In this document: in pieces, positions 33,958-43,340 of the stretch
Numbering within the stretch: position 1 is the stretch's first letter
How the letters are laid out: every line of letters begins with the position of its first letter
Source of the DNA: Saccharothrix australiensis
Lineage (GTDB): Bacteria > Actinomycetota > Actinomycetes > Mycobacteriales > Pseudonocardiaceae
Direction: 5' to 3'
Assembly: GCF_003634935.1 (NCBI RefSeq)
Contig: NZ_RBXO01000001.1
Coordinates: 620,001-684,000, forward strand
DNA length: 64,000 bases
The notes under the pieces: generated by a model
Told to the model about the DNA's origin: nothing
Seen by the model: only the letters and a program-made list of their open reading frames with translations
The model's database searches: none
Made by a program: the position numbers and the translations under genes

Positions 33958-36708
33958 GTGGCTGGATCGACACGGGCGAAGAAGAACAACGGGGGCTCGA
34001 CGGGCGGAAACCGGCGGTTGGTGATCGTCGAGTCGCCCGCGAAGGCGCGCAAGATCGCGTCCTACCTCGGGACCGACTTCGTCGTGGAGTCCTCCAAGGG
34101 GCACATCCGCGACCTGCCCAGGGGCGCGGCCGACGTGCCCGCCAAGTACAAGGGCCAGTCGTGGGCCCGGCTGGGCGTGGACGTCGACCACGACTTCGAA
34201 CCCCTCTACGTCGTCACGCCGGACAAGAAGGCGACCGTCGCGGAGCTGAAGGAGCTGCTCAAGGGCGTCGACGAGCTGTACCTCGCGACGGACGGCGACC
34301 GGGAGGGCGAGGCCATCGCCTGGCACCTCCTGGACACCCTCAAGCCCAAGGTCCCGGTCCGCCGGATGGTGTTCCACGAGATCACCGAGCCGGCGATCCT
34401 CGCCGCCGCCGCGAACCCGCGCGACCTGGACCAGGACCTGGTCGACGCGCAGGAGACCCGCCGCATCCTGGACCGCCTCTACGGCTACGAGGTCAGCCCC
34501 GTGCTGTGGAAGAAGGTCATGCCGAAGCTCTCGGCGGGCCGCGTGCAGTCGGTGGCGACCCGGATCGTGGTCGAGCGCGAGCGCGAGCGGATGAAGTTCG
34601 TCTCCGCCTCGTACTGGGACGTCTCGGCGGTCGTGGACGCGGGCGCGGACGCCTCGCCGCGCACGTTCGGCGCGCGGCTGGTCGCGGTCGACGGCGTGCG
34701 GCTCGCCGGCGGGCGCGACTTCGAGTCGACCGGCCGGCTGAAGGAGGGCTCGGAGGTCCGGGTCCTGGACGAGGCGCAGGCCCGCGCGATCGCCGCCGGC
34801 CTGGTCGACGCGACCATGACGGTCTCGTCGGTGGAGGAGAAGCCGTACACGCGCAAGCCGTACGCGCCGTTCATGACGTCGACCCTCCAGCAGGAGGCGG
34901 GCCGCAAGCTGCGGTTCTCGGCCGACCGGACGATGCGGACCGCGCAGAAGCTGTACGAGAACGGCTACATCACCTACATGCGCACCGACAGCACGACGCT
35001 GTCGGCGACGGCCATCAGCGCGGCCCGTGCGCAGGCCACGGAGCTGTACGGCGCGCAGTACGTGTCCAAGGAGCCCCGCCAGTACAACCGGAAGGTCAAG
35101 AACGCCCAGGAGGCGCACGAGGCCATCCGCCCGGCCGGCGAGGTGTTCCGCACCCCCGGCCAGGTGGCGCGGGAGCTGGAGTCCGACGAGTTCAAGCTGT
35201 ACGAGCTGATCTGGCAGCGCACCATCGCGTCGCAGATGGCCGACGCGCGCGGCAACACGACCAGCGTCCGCATCTCCGGCACGACGACCGCGGCGGCCGG
35301 TGGCGAGGCCGTCACGTTCGCCGCGTCCGGCCGCACGATCACGTTCGCGGGCTTCCTCAAGGCGTACGTCGAGACGGTCGACTCGGAGGCGGGCGGCGAG
35401 TCCGACGACGCCGAGTCGCGGCTGCCGCAGCTCGTGAAGGGCCAGTCGGTGACGGCGGCCGAGCTGTCGGCGGACGGGCACTCGACGTCGCCGCCGCCGC
35501 GCTTCACCGAGGCGAGCCTGATCAAGACGATGGAGGAGCTGGGCATCGGCCGCCCGTCCACCTACGCGTCCATCATCAGCACCGTCCAGGACCGCGGCTA
35601 CGTGTGGAAGAAGGGCTCCGCGCTGGTCCCGTCCTGGGTGGCGTTCGCGGTGGTGGGGCTGCTGGAGCGGCACTTCGGCCGGCTGGTGGACTACGACTTC
35701 ACCGCCGCGCTGGAGGACGAGCTGGACGGCATCGCCGCCGGCCGCCAGGAGCGCACCACGTGGCTGTCCGGGTTCTACTTCGGCGGCAACGTCGGGCCGG
35801 AGTCGTCGGTGGGCCGGTCGGGCGGGCTGAAGAAGCTCGTCGGGTCGAGCGTCGAGCAGATCGACGCCCGCGAGGTGAACTCGATCCCGCTGTTCGTGGA
35901 CCTGGAGGGCCGCACGGTCGTCGTGCGGGTCGGCCGGTACGGGCCGTACCTGGAGCGCGAGGTCGAGGGCCCGGACGGCGAGCTGACGTCGCAGCGCGCG
36001 AACCTGCCCGACGACCTGCCGCCGGACGAGCTGAACCGGGAGGTCGCGGAGAAGCTGTTCGCGACGCCGCAGGAGGGCCGCTCGCTGGGCACGGACCCGG
36101 TCACCGGCCACGAGATCGTGGCCAAGGAGGGCCGGTTCGGGCCCTACGTGACGGAGATCCTGCCGGAGCCGCCGGACGGCAAGAAGGCGCCGAAGCCGCG
36201 CACCGGGTCGCTGTTCAAGTCGATGTCGCTGGAGACGGTGACGCTGGACGACGCCCTGCGGCTGCTGTCGCTGCCGCGCGTGGTGGGCAAGGACCCGGAG
36301 ACGGGCGCGGAGATCACCGCGCAGAACGGCCGGTACGGGCCCTACCTGAAGAAGGGCACCGACTCGCGGTCGCTGACCAGCGAGGACCAGCTTTTCACGG
36401 TGACCCTCGACGAGGCGCTGAAGATCTACGCCGAGCCGAAGAAGCGCGGTCGGGCCGCCGCCGCGCCGCCGCTGAAGGAGCTGGGCGCCGACCCGGTGTC
36501 CGGCAAGCCGATGGTGGTGAAGGAGGGCCGGTTCGGGCCTTACGTCACCGACGGCGAGACCAACGCCTCGCTGCGCAAGTCGGACAGCGTCGAGGGGCTC
36601 TCGGACGAGCGCGCCGCGGAGCTGCTGGCGGAGAAGCGGGCCAAGGGGCCGGTGACGAAGAAGAAGGCGCCCGCCCGTCGCAAAGCACCGGCCAAGTCGA
36701 AGGGCTAG
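33958..36708 (+). CDS. topA: DNA topoisomerase I
   Basis: 916 residues, type IA topoisomerase that relaxes negative supercoils. TOPRIM motifs are VIVESPAKARKI and LATDGDREGEAIAW; the active-site tyrosine lies in GYITYMRTDSTTLSATA; SAGRVQSVATR is the core helix. The C-terminus has the actinobacterial repeat domains (GRYGPYLKKG, GRFGPYVTDG) and a Lys-rich tail instead of zinc fingers, as in mycobacteria. GTG 33958 was chosen because similarity starts soon after; GGAGAG lies upstream. Confidence 0.96.
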   Translation: MAGSTRAKKNNGGSTGGNRRLVIVESPAKARKIASYLGTDFVVESSKGHIRDLPRGAADVPAKYKGQSWARLGVDVDHDFEPLYVVTPDKKATVAELKELLKGVDELYLATDGDREGEAIAWHLLDTLKPKVPVRRMVFHEITEPAILAAAANPRDLDQDLVDAQETRRILDRLYGYEVSPVLWKKVMPKLSAGRVQSVATRIVVERERERMKFVSASYWDVSAVVDAGADASPRTFGARLVAVDGVRLAGGRDFESTGRLKEGSEVRVLDEAQARAIAAGLVDATMTVSSVEEKPYTRKPYAPFMTSTLQQEAGRKLRFSADRTMRTAQKLYENGYITYMRTDSTTLSATAISAARAQATELYGAQYVSKEPRQYNRKVKNAQEAHEAIRPAGEVFRTPGQVARELESDEFKLYELIWQRTIASQMADARGNTTSVRISGTTTAAAGGEAVTFAASGRTITFAGFLKAYVETVDSEAGGESDDAESRLPQLVKGQSVTAAELSADGHSTSPPPRFTEASLIKTMEELGIGRPSTYASIISTVQDRGYVWKKGSALVPSWVAFAVVGLLERHFGRLVDYDFTAALEDELDGIAAGRQERTTWLSGFYFGGNVGPESSVGRSGGLKKLVGSSVEQIDAREVNSIPLFVDLEGRTVVVRVGRYGPYLEREVEGPDGELTSQRANLPDDLPPDELNREVAEKLFATPQEGRSLGTDPVTGHEIVAKEGRFGPYVTEILPEPPDGKKAPKPRTGSLFKSMSLETVTLDDALRLLSLPRVVGKDPETGAEITAQNGRYGPYLKKGTDSRSLTSEDQLFTVTLDEALKIYAEPKKRGRAAAAPPLKELGADPVSGKPMVVKEGRFGPYVTDGETNASLRKSDSVEGLSDERAAELLAEKRAKGPVTKKKAPARRKAPAKSKG

Positions 36709-36720
36709 CGGGATGATGGG

Positions 36721-37386
36721 GTGGTGGACGACTTCGGTCAGGACGGCACGCAGGACCCACCGCCTCCCCGCCTGTTCGAGGACCCGCTCGCGGGGCTGGT
36801 GACGGGGGACGCCGCGCCGCCCCGGCCGTTCCCGGACGCGCTCGCGGGCGTCGCCGACACCGGGCCGCTCCCGGTGGACGACGTCGGCGGGTCGCTCCCG
36901 CCGGGTGGTGCCGGCGGGTCGTCCCCGGTGGGTGCTCCGGCCGACGGCGCCTTACCGGCGGCCCCGCCACCGCGCTCCGGGCGCGGTGCCGTCACGCCGC
37001 GACGCGCGTCCGCCGCGGGCAAGCCACCCCGACGCGCGGCGACCCCGCCCCGACCGGCGGCCCCGCCCGGACCGGTCACCCCAACCCGACCGGTCACCGC
37101 GCCCGAACTGGTCACCCCGGTCCGACCGGCCTCCCCGGTCCGACCGCCGACCCCGCTCCCACCGGCGCGGACGCCGGCACCGTACCCGCGGCCCGCCCCG
37201 ACCCGGCCGTGGGACGGGAAGGCGCCGCTGCTGGTCCGGATGCCGCCCGTCGTCCAGCCGACGGTCGAGCCGAAGAAGGCCGGCGGCGGCCTGATCGGGT
37301 GCCTCCTGGCGCTGGCGGTGGTCAGCGGGCTGTTGTTCAACGTGCTCCGTGAGATCATCGAAGCGGTGGCGGAGCTCTTCTCCTGA
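36721..37386 (+). CDS. Proline-rich protein with C-terminal membrane anchor
   Basis: 221 residues, mostly Pro/Ala/Arg low-complexity sequence with repeated TPxRP-like units, then a conserved-looking KKAGGGLIGCLLALAVVSGLLF hydrophobic segment and the short tail EIIEAVAELFS. It is probably a cytoplasmic disordered domain on a tail anchor. It starts with GTG 13 bp after topA. I do not recognise the family. Confidence 0.6.
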   Translation: MVDDFGQDGTQDPPPPRLFEDPLAGLVTGDAAPPRPFPDALAGVADTGPLPVDDVGGSLPPGGAGGSSPVGAPADGALPAAPPPRSGRGAVTPRRASAAGKPPRRAATPPRPAAPPGPVTPTRPVTAPELVTPVRPASPVRPPTPLPPARTPAPYPRPAPTRPWDGKAPLLVRMPPVVQPTVEPKKAGGGLIGCLLALAVVSGLLFNVLREIIEAVAELFS

Positions 37387-37465
37387 GTGTGACCACCCGA
37401 ATGGCGGATGCGGTCACTCGGGCCACTCTCCCCGGCTACCCTGATTGCCTGCACGAACGGCGGGG

Positions 37466-39475
37466 GTGAGCACCATCCAAGAAGGCGGCACAGCGGCCTC
37501 GACCAGCCACCGGATTCGCAGTGTGTTGGCGATCCGGCCGTTTCGCAGGCTTTGGGGTGTCACCTATCTGTGCAGCGTCGGTGACTGGTTGTCACTGCTG
37601 GCCCTCACCGGACTGGTCACCAACCTCACCCAGAGCTACCAGTGGCAGAGCTTCTCGCTCAGCCTGGTCGTGCTGACCCAGCTCTTGCCCGGCATCCTGT
37701 TCGCCCCGCTGGGCGGTGTCCTCGCCGACCGGTTCGACCGGCGCAAGATCATGGTCGCCTGCGACCTGCTGCGCGGCGGCCTGTTCATCTCCATCGCCCT
37801 GGTCGGCACGGCGTGGTGGCTGTTCATCGCGAACTTCCTGGTCGGCTGCTGCGCGATGCTGTGGATCCCGGCCAAGGACTCGGCCGTGCCGAACCTGCTG
37901 CGCCGCCCCGACCAGGTGGAGACGGCCAACCAGCTCGGCCTGGTGATGACCTACGGCATCTCCGTCATCAGCGGCGCGGGCCTGTACTCGCTGATCTCCG
38001 GCATCCCCGGCTACCTGCACCTTCAGAACACCGACATCGAGTTCCGCATCGCCACCATCGCCGTGATGGTCAACGGCGCGCTCTACGTCACGTCGGCCAT
38101 CCTGGTCGCCACCCGCATACCGGAGCTGTCCGGCCGGATCGCGATCGTCAAGCGCGACCACGCCGCCGGCGGCGCGCCCGGCTTCTTCGCGATGCTGCGC
38201 GACGGCCTGAAGTACGCGGGCCGCACCCCGCTGGTGCGCGGCCTGGTGATCGGCATGATCGGCGCGTTCGCCGCCGCCGGCGCGGTCATCGGCACGGCGC
38301 CGCTGTACGCGTTGTCGCTGCTCGGCGGCAAGCCCGCGTTCGGCCTGCTGTTCGTGGCGGTGTTCGTGGGCCTGGCGATCGGCATGGCCACCGCGCCCCG
38401 GATGGCCCGCCGGCTGCCCTACGACCGGCTGTTCGGCGTCACGATCGTGCTGGCCGGGCTGAGCCTGATGATCGTGGCCCTCGCGCCGCACCTGTGGGTG
38501 GCGCTGGTGGCCGTGGCGCTGGTCGGCGGCTGCGCCGGCATGGCGTTCCTGACCGGCCTCACCATCGTCGGCTCGCAGGTCGAGGACGAGATGCGCGGCC
38601 GGACCGTCGCGCTGCTGCAGTCGCTGCTGAAGGTCGTGCTCGGCGTGTCGACGGCCGCCGCGCCGCTGCTGGTCAGCCTCATCCAGCGGCGGACGGTCAC
38701 GGTGTTCGGCCACTCCATGCACGTGGACGGCACCCGCCCGGTGCTGTTCGGTGCCGCGCTGGTGGCGACGGTGCTCGGGCTGATCGCCTACCGGCAGATG
38801 GACAACCGCCGGGCCGAGCCGATCCTGTCGGAGCTGCTGAACGCGCTGCGCGGCCGGGGCAGGCAGGGCAGCGGCGTGTTGATCGCGGTCGAGGGCGAGA
38901 GCCGCGTGGACACGGCGGCCCAGGCGCGGCTGCTGGCCTCCGCGCTGCGCTCCGCCGGGCACCAGGTGCTGCTGGCGTCCGATCCCGACCTGGACGAGCA
39001 GCGCCTGCGCAACCTGCTCAGCACGGCCGACCTGTCGGGCGTGCGGGCGCACGCGCTGGTGGCGGCGGCGGTGCGGGCCGACGTGGTGGAGCGCGAGGTG
39101 CGGCCGGCGCTGGACGGCGGGGCGCTGGTGGTGATGGAGCGGTACGTGGACAGCCCGCTGGCGCACTTCAGCGCCGCGGGCAGCGTGGAGCCCCGCGAGA
39201 TGGAGGGCCTGGTCGACTGGGCCACCGGGCGGCTGCGGCCGGACGTGACGGTGCTGCTGGACCGCACGCCCGCCAGGGGCGCCGGCCCGCTGGACGCGGT
39301 GGAGCACCACTGGCGGGTGCAGCGGCTGCTGACCGAGATGGCGGCGGCCGACCCCGAGCGGTACGTCGTGGTGGACGCCGAGGGCTCGCCGGACGAGGTG
39401 GCCGAGCGCGTGCGGGTCGCCGTGCTGCCGCTGGTGTCGCGGTCGCCGGTGCGGCCGGTCGTCGAGAGCGCGTGA
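37466..39475 (+). CDS. MFS transporter fused to dTMP kinase-like domain
   Basis: 669 residues. Residues 1-430 form an MFS domain (GGVLADRFDRRKIMVACDLL is the loop 2-3 motif; about 12 TM segments). Residues ~450-660 resemble thymidylate kinase: IAVEGESRVDTAAQARLLAS replaces the normal EGxxGxGKST P-loop, and VVMERYVDSPLAHFSA and VLLDRTPARGAG match the DRY and lid-side motifs. The P-loop lacks its GK, so kinase activity is doubtful. Such MFS-Tmk fusions are known in actinobacteria. GTG 37466 follows a G-rich stretch; the TTG at 37445 is less likely. Confidence 0.88.
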   Translation: MSTIQEGGTAASTSHRIRSVLAIRPFRRLWGVTYLCSVGDWLSLLALTGLVTNLTQSYQWQSFSLSLVVLTQLLPGILFAPLGGVLADRFDRRKIMVACDLLRGGLFISIALVGTAWWLFIANFLVGCCAMLWIPAKDSAVPNLLRRPDQVETANQLGLVMTYGISVISGAGLYSLISGIPGYLHLQNTDIEFRIATIAVMVNGALYVTSAILVATRIPELSGRIAIVKRDHAAGGAPGFFAMLRDGLKYAGRTPLVRGLVIGMIGAFAAAGAVIGTAPLYALSLLGGKPAFGLLFVAVFVGLAIGMATAPRMARRLPYDRLFGVTIVLAGLSLMIVALAPHLWVALVAVALVGGCAGMAFLTGLTIVGSQVEDEMRGRTVALLQSLLKVVLGVSTAAAPLLVSLIQRRTVTVFGHSMHVDGTRPVLFGAALVATVLGLIAYRQMDNRRAEPILSELLNALRGRGRQGSGVLIAVEGESRVDTAAQARLLASALRSAGHQVLLASDPDLDEQRLRNLLSTADLSGVRAHALVAAAVRADVVEREVRPALDGGALVVMERYVDSPLAHFSAAGSVEPREMEGLVDWATGRLRPDVTVLLDRTPARGAGPLDAVEHHWRVQRLLTEMAAADPERYVVVDAEGSPDEVAERVRVAVLPLVSRSPVRPVVESA

Positions 39476-39497
39476 CCGCTCGGTAGGTTTGACGACC

Positions 39498-40700
39498 GTG
39501 GCGATCAGGGGTGTCTGGAGCGAGGTCGTCGGCCAGCCCGACGCGGTCGCGGTGCTCGCCGCCGCCGCCGAGGCCGCCGCCGCCATCGTGGCGGGCGGGT
39601 CGCCGCCGCCGGGTGCGATGACGCACGCCTGGCTGTTCACCGGGCCGCCCGGCTCGGGCCGGTCCGGCGCGGCGCGGGCGTTCGCGGCGGCCCTGCAGTG
39701 CGTCGCCACCGACGACCGGCCGGGCTGCGGCGCGTGCGCCGGGTGCCACACCGCGCTGGCGGGCACGCACGCCGACGTGCGGGTGGTCGCCCCGGAGGGC
39801 CTGTCGATCCCGGTCGCCGAGATGCGGGCGCTGGTGCAGGTGTCCGCGCGGCGGCCGACGTCCGGGCGGTGGCAGGTGGTGATCATCGCCGACGCCGACC
39901 GGTTGACCGAGGGCGCGGCGAACGCCCTGCTCAAGGCGGTGGAGGAACCGCCGGAGCGGACCGTGTTCCTGCTCTGCGCGCCGTCCGACCACCCCGACGA
40001 CGTCTCGGTGACCATCCGCTCGCGGTGCCGGGTAGTGCCGCTGGGCACGCCCCGGCCGTTCGCCATCGCGGCGGCGCTGGCCGACGAGGGCGTCGCGCCG
40101 GACCGCGCCGAGTGGGCGGCGTCGGTGTGCGGTGGCCACGTGGGGCGCGCGCGCCGGTTGGCGACCGACGAGTCCGCGCGGGCCCGGCGGGAGGCCGTGC
40201 TGCGCATCCCGCTGGCGCTGCGCCGCCCGGCGGACATCTTCACCTGCGCCGACAGCCTGGTGCAGGCGGCCGAGGGCGACGCGCTGGCCGCGAACGAGTC
40301 GCGGGACGAGGCCGAGCGGCAGGCGCTGGAGACGGCGATGGGCGCGGGCGGCACCGGCAAGGGCACCGCCGCGGCCACCCGCGGCGCGAAGGGCGCGCTG
40401 AAGGACCTGGAGAAGCGGCAGAAGTCGCGGGCCACCCGGACCCAGCGCGACTCGCTGGACCAGGCGCTGGTGGACCTCGCGGCGTTCTACCGGGACGTGC
40501 TGGTGACGGCGTCCGGCGCGCCGGCCGTGCTGAACCACCCGGACCGGGCGGAGGACGCGCGGACCGCCGCCGGGTCGTGGACGCCGGAGTCGACGCTGAA
40601 GCGGCTGGAGGCGGTGCTGGCGTGCCGCGAGGCGCTGGAGCTGAACGTGAAGCCGCGCATCGCCGTCGAGGCGATGCTGACCGCGCTCCAGCGCGGCTGA
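39498..40700 (+). CDS. holB: DNA polymerase III subunit delta'
   Basis: 400 residues, clamp-loader subunit. AAA+ fold with LFTGPPGSGRSGAARAF (Arg in place of the Walker lysine, usual for delta'), a zinc module CGACAGCHTALAGTH, sensor region ADADRLTEGAANALLKAVEEPP, and SRC in TIRSRCRVVPL. A charged, Ala/Lys-rich linker lies around residues 270-310. It matches Rv3644c. GTG 39498 was chosen 22 bp after the preceding stop; TTG 39489 is an alternative. Confidence 0.94.
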   Translation: MAIRGVWSEVVGQPDAVAVLAAAAEAAAAIVAGGSPPPGAMTHAWLFTGPPGSGRSGAARAFAAALQCVATDDRPGCGACAGCHTALAGTHADVRVVAPEGLSIPVAEMRALVQVSARRPTSGRWQVVIIADADRLTEGAANALLKAVEEPPERTVFLLCAPSDHPDDVSVTIRSRCRVVPLGTPRPFAIAAALADEGVAPDRAEWAASVCGGHVGRARRLATDESARARREAVLRIPLALRRPADIFTCADSLVQAAEGDALAANESRDEAERQALETAMGAGGTGKGTAAATRGAKGALKDLEKRQKSRATRTQRDSLDQALVDLAAFYRDVLVTASGAPAVLNHPDRAEDARTAAGSWTPESTLKRLEAVLACREALELNVKPRIAVEAMLTALQRG

Positions 40701-40704
40701 ACCG

Positions 40705-42288
40705 CTACGCCTCCGACGGGGGCGGGGTGACCGGCTTCCGGGGCCGCCGCGCGGGCAGCGCCGCCACCAGCACGACACCGGTCATCAGCAGCGCGGCCCC
40801 CGTCCAGAAGATCGGCACGGTCCGGTACGCGGCGCTCGTGTGCGCCAGCGGCGGGGTGCCCTCCGGCGGGGCGGCCTGCCCGCCGCCGCCCGGTGGTGTC
40901 CGGGCCGGCGCGCACACCACCCCGCCGGTCGGCGCCGCCGCGCGGACGACCTGCTCACCCAGGGACACCTGCGCCAGTGCCGACGGCAGGTTCGGCAGAC
41001 CGAGGGCGTCGGTCGGCAGCAGCTGGAGGTCGAGCAGGCGCGCGGTCGCGCCGAGCATGAACCCCTTGATCACGGGGCCGTCCTGCTGGAGCGGTCCGTC
41101 GAGGACCGCGGACTTCTCGGTCAGTTGCGCGATCTGGAGGCGCAGCACGCCGATGTCGAGCTTGCGCTCCCCCGACGCGCCGACCACGGGCAGCTTCAGG
41201 TCGCCGAGGACCGGGAGGCCGATCGGCACGTCGAGCTTCGGGTTGGCGGCGTCGAGCGTGCCGAGTTCCCGGCCGCCCTGGCTCACCTTGAGGACGGGCG
41301 CGGTGTAGGTGACGCGCGAGGTGCTCGCCTCGCCCGTGGCGAGCGCGGTGAGCGTGGGCTGGGAGACGACGTCGATCCGGATCTCCACCGGCGTGCCGGC
41401 GAGCAGCCGGACGCTCGCCGCCTGGAGCGTCGACGTCGACTTCACCGCCTTGTTGGGGCTGCCGGGCAGGTCGACTAGTTCGACCGCGGAGCGCGCGTGG
41501 AGGGTGTCCGGGAGGCTCAGCAGCGAGCCCTGCGCGCCGGTGTCGGGTGTGCCGGACAGCAGGCCGCCGAGTCGGCTGAGGGGACCGGAGAGGCCCTTGA
41601 GGCCGTCGATCAGCGACTGCTCGGTGGCCTCGTCGAGCTTGGGCGTCCCGCCGGTGAGCATCCCGGTCAGGTCGGTGGTGCCGGGCAGCGTCGGGATGGC
41701 GTTGAGCACGGACAGGCTCGCGACGGACGTCCTGGCGTCGGCGAGGGGCTGCACGCAGGGGCCCAGCTCGTCGTCCCAGCGCGCGTGCGCGCTGCCCTCC
41801 AGCAGGCCGACGTCGATCAGCGAGTCCAACGGCGTCGACGGCGGCGTGAGGGCGCCCGTGAGCGGGGCCGCGTTGTCCGGCGAGGCGGTCTGGGCGAGCG
41901 TGCCGGGCGTCTGCGGCGCGCGACCCCGTACCGCGAACCCCAGCGGCGCGGCCTGCGCGACGGCCCGCTCGTAGGACAGGAACGCCTCGGTGTTGACCTG
42001 CGCGCCGGCGAGGCCGACGCCGATCTCGGCGGCGGACTGCTCGGGCAGCCGCTCGCCGAACCCCGGCAGGATCGTGTTCGTCGGCGCGGAGCCCGGTGCG
42101 AGCCGGACGACGGCCAGCCCGGTGCCGGCGTCGCCGATCGCGTGGGTGACCAGCTCGGGCCCGGTGTGGGCGGGCGGCTGGCCAGGGTCGTGCGGTCCCG
42201 GCACCGGCGTGGTCGTCGGCTGGGCCAGGGCGGGCGTCGCGCACAGGGCGACCAGCGCGGCGGCGACGGGCAGGGCCGGCAGGCGCAT
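40705..42288 (-). CDS. Secreted, C-terminally anchored protein of unknown function
   Basis: 527 residues. Signal peptide (RLPALPVAAALVALCATPALA), a long extracellular region rich in Leu/Thr/Pro without recognised motifs, and a C-terminal TM segment (TVPIFWTGAALLMTGVVLVAAL) followed by RRPRKP. Just before the TM is PPLAHTSA, only weakly like an LAxTG sorting signal. GGAGGT precedes ATG 42288. It converges on holB with a 4-bp gap. I do not recognise a function. Confidence 0.75.
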   Translation of the reverse strand: MRLPALPVAAALVALCATPALAQPTTTPVPGPHDPGQPPAHTGPELVTHAIGDAGTGLAVVRLAPGSAPTNTILPGFGERLPEQSAAEIGVGLAGAQVNTEAFLSYERAVAQAAPLGFAVRGRAPQTPGTLAQTASPDNAAPLTGALTPPSTPLDSLIDVGLLEGSAHARWDDELGPCVQPLADARTSVASLSVLNAIPTLPGTTDLTGMLTGGTPKLDEATEQSLIDGLKGLSGPLSRLGGLLSGTPDTGAQGSLLSLPDTLHARSAVELVDLPGSPNKAVKSTSTLQAASVRLLAGTPVEIRIDVVSQPTLTALATGEASTSRVTYTAPVLKVSQGGRELGTLDAANPKLDVPIGLPVLGDLKLPVVGASGERKLDIGVLRLQIAQLTEKSAVLDGPLQQDGPVIKGFMLGATARLLDLQLLPTDALGLPNLPSALAQVSLGEQVVRAAAPTGGVVCAPARTPPGGGGQAAPPEGTPPLAHTSAAYRTVPIFWTGAALLMTGVVLVAALPARRPRKPVTPPPSEA

Positions 42289-42385
42289 CCGATACCTCCC
42301 ACGGTCGGGTGCGCCGCGCACGTGAGCGGCGTCACTGCCGAGCTAACGAGCCGACCCCCGTCCGGGTGACGGTCGACCGTTGGGC

Positions 42386-42391
42386 TATAGT
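42386..42391 (+). promoter_or_regulatory. -10 box of tRNA-Thr
   Basis: TATAGT lies 11 bp before the tRNA 5' end. No clear -35 is visible (TGACGG is 14 bp upstream). Confidence 0.5.
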
Positions 42392-42402
42392 TGTCGCGTC
42401 TC

Positions 42403-42476
42403 GCCGCCTTAGCTCAGTCGGCCAGAGCGGCTCACTCGTAATGAGCAGGTCGTCGGTTCGATTCCGACAGGCGGCT
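42403..42476 (+). tRNA. tRNA-Thr (anticodon CGT)
   Basis: 74 nt cloverleaf: acceptor GCCGCCT/AGGCGGC with discriminator T, D-arm AGCTCAGTCGGCCAGAGCGG, anticodon stem GCTCA/TGAGC around loop CTCGTAA (anticodon CGT), T-arm GTCGGTTCGATTCCGAC. CCA is not encoded. Its 3' half is the attL repeat of an integrated element (see 42434-42484 and 44065-44115), but the tRNA is intact. Confidence 0.95.
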
Positions 42477-42484
42477 CGCGGGAT
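42434..42484 (+). repeat. attL-like direct repeat within tRNA-Thr
   Basis: A 51-bp sequence from the anticodon loop through the tRNA 3' end plus 8 bp, identical in 50 of 51 positions to 44065-44115 in the same orientation. This is the typical footprint of tyrosine-integrase insertion at a tRNA 3' end. Confidence 0.85.
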
Positions 42485-42486
42485 AG

Positions 42487-42520
42487 GGACCAGGTCAGCG
42501 CGTCTGACCTGGTCCTTTTT
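42487..42520 (+). terminator. Intrinsic terminator after tRNA-Thr
   Basis: GGACCAGGTCAG (42487-42498) pairs perfectly with CTGACCTGGTCC (42504-42515) around a 5-nt loop, followed by TTTTT. It ends the tRNA transcript. Confidence 0.92.
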
Positions 42521-42751
42521 CATTCCCGAGGTTGGTGACCCGGCGGTGGAGGGCAGGATCGTCGCCAGGTCGCGGGTCCTCAGCGCTGCCGCCGCCTCGG
42601 GGGCCGACCACAGCCACACTGCCGGTGTCAGCGTGCGGACGGGCACGGTCGGCGGTGCGTGACGTGCGCTCGCGTGGCACGTCGGGCAGATCGGCTCGAC
42701 GGCGAGCCTGTTCAGCCCGGCCCCGCACGCCCCGCACCGCCCGCCGGTCAT
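42521..42751 (-). pseudogene. Truncated, frameshifted XRE-family regulator
   Basis: From ATG 42751 the frame reads a zinc-ribbon-like GGRCGACGAGLNRLAVEPIC and PTCHASAR, then TPAVWLWSAPEAAAALRTRD, the usual lead-in to actinomycete XRE regulators. After LATIL the expected FHRRVTNL continues in another frame (near 42550), and the rest of the HTH is missing: the frame runs into the tRNA terminator and attL. It lies 6 bp after the NUDIX gene on the same strand, a common NUDIX-XRE pairing, so this is a remnant of that unit. Confidence 0.65.
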
Positions 42752-42757
42752 GAGCGG

Positions 42758-43180
42758 CTACCGGGCCGGTTCCCGGTCGGTCTCACGCAGGTGTGCGAAC
42801 CACGTTGCGATCGAGCGCTGGTACCCGTCCGGCATGTTCAGCCCGTGCACTTCGGACTCTGTGAACAGGCCGATCTCTTTGTGCTCGTGGGACAGCACGG
42901 GTTCGGCGTCGCCGTCCGGGTGGCAGCCGTAGGTCACGATGAACACGTTCTTCTCCGCCACGCTGATGTAGTACATCCACGTGTCGAGGATCGGGCCGGT
43001 GGTCACCTTCCACTGTGTTTCCTCGGTGATCTCCCGCGCCACGCACTCCTCGGGCGTCTCGCCGGGCTCGATCCGACCGCCGGGAAGTTCCCACTCCTCG
43101 CGCTCGTTCTTCAGCAGCAACACCTGGTCGTCGCGCACCACCACGCCCTTGATCGAGACGGGGTAGACGAACTGGCTCAT
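42758..43180 (-). CDS. NUDIX hydrolase within the tRNA-bounded element
   Basis: 140 residues, intact. NUDIX box GGRIEPGETPEECVAREITEE; the rest (VYPVSIKGVVVRDDQVLLLKNE, EWELPG) is standard for small NUDIX proteins that hydrolyse nucleoside diphosphate-linked compounds. ATG 43180 has GGAGGT upstream; the longer frame to 43252 is rejected. It is the only intact gene between the two att-like repeats. The substrate is unknown. Confidence 0.88.
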   Translation of the reverse strand: MSQFVYPVSIKGVVVRDDQVLLLKNEREEWELPGGRIEPGETPEECVAREITEETQWKVTTGPILDTWMYYISVAEKNVFIVTYGCHPDGDAEPVLSHEHKEIGLFTESEVHGLNMPDGYQRSIATWFAHLRETDREPAR

Positions 43181-43340
43181 CGGCGTTGACCTCCGGGAGT
43201 GCGCACGGTGCCCACGCTGCAACGCAACACCGGGCGCCGCCCCCAGAACCAACGCAGTGTTGACAGGTTGTCACTCGACGTGTCCGAGCGAATCGCGTTC
43301 CCATGGCCACGCGAAACGAGCGTTTCGGGAGGTAGAGACG

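Noticed and set aside
33700..36111. Long open frame antisense to topA
   Set aside because: Shadow of topA; no domain resemblance, and the sense strand carries all topoisomerase motifs.
42332..42484. Minus-strand reading frame through the tRNA giving a CRNRTDDLLITSE-like peptide
   Set aside because: This is the well-known spurious translation of the antisense strand of a tRNA gene; only the part up to 42751 upstream of the terminator resembles a real (broken) XRE gene.
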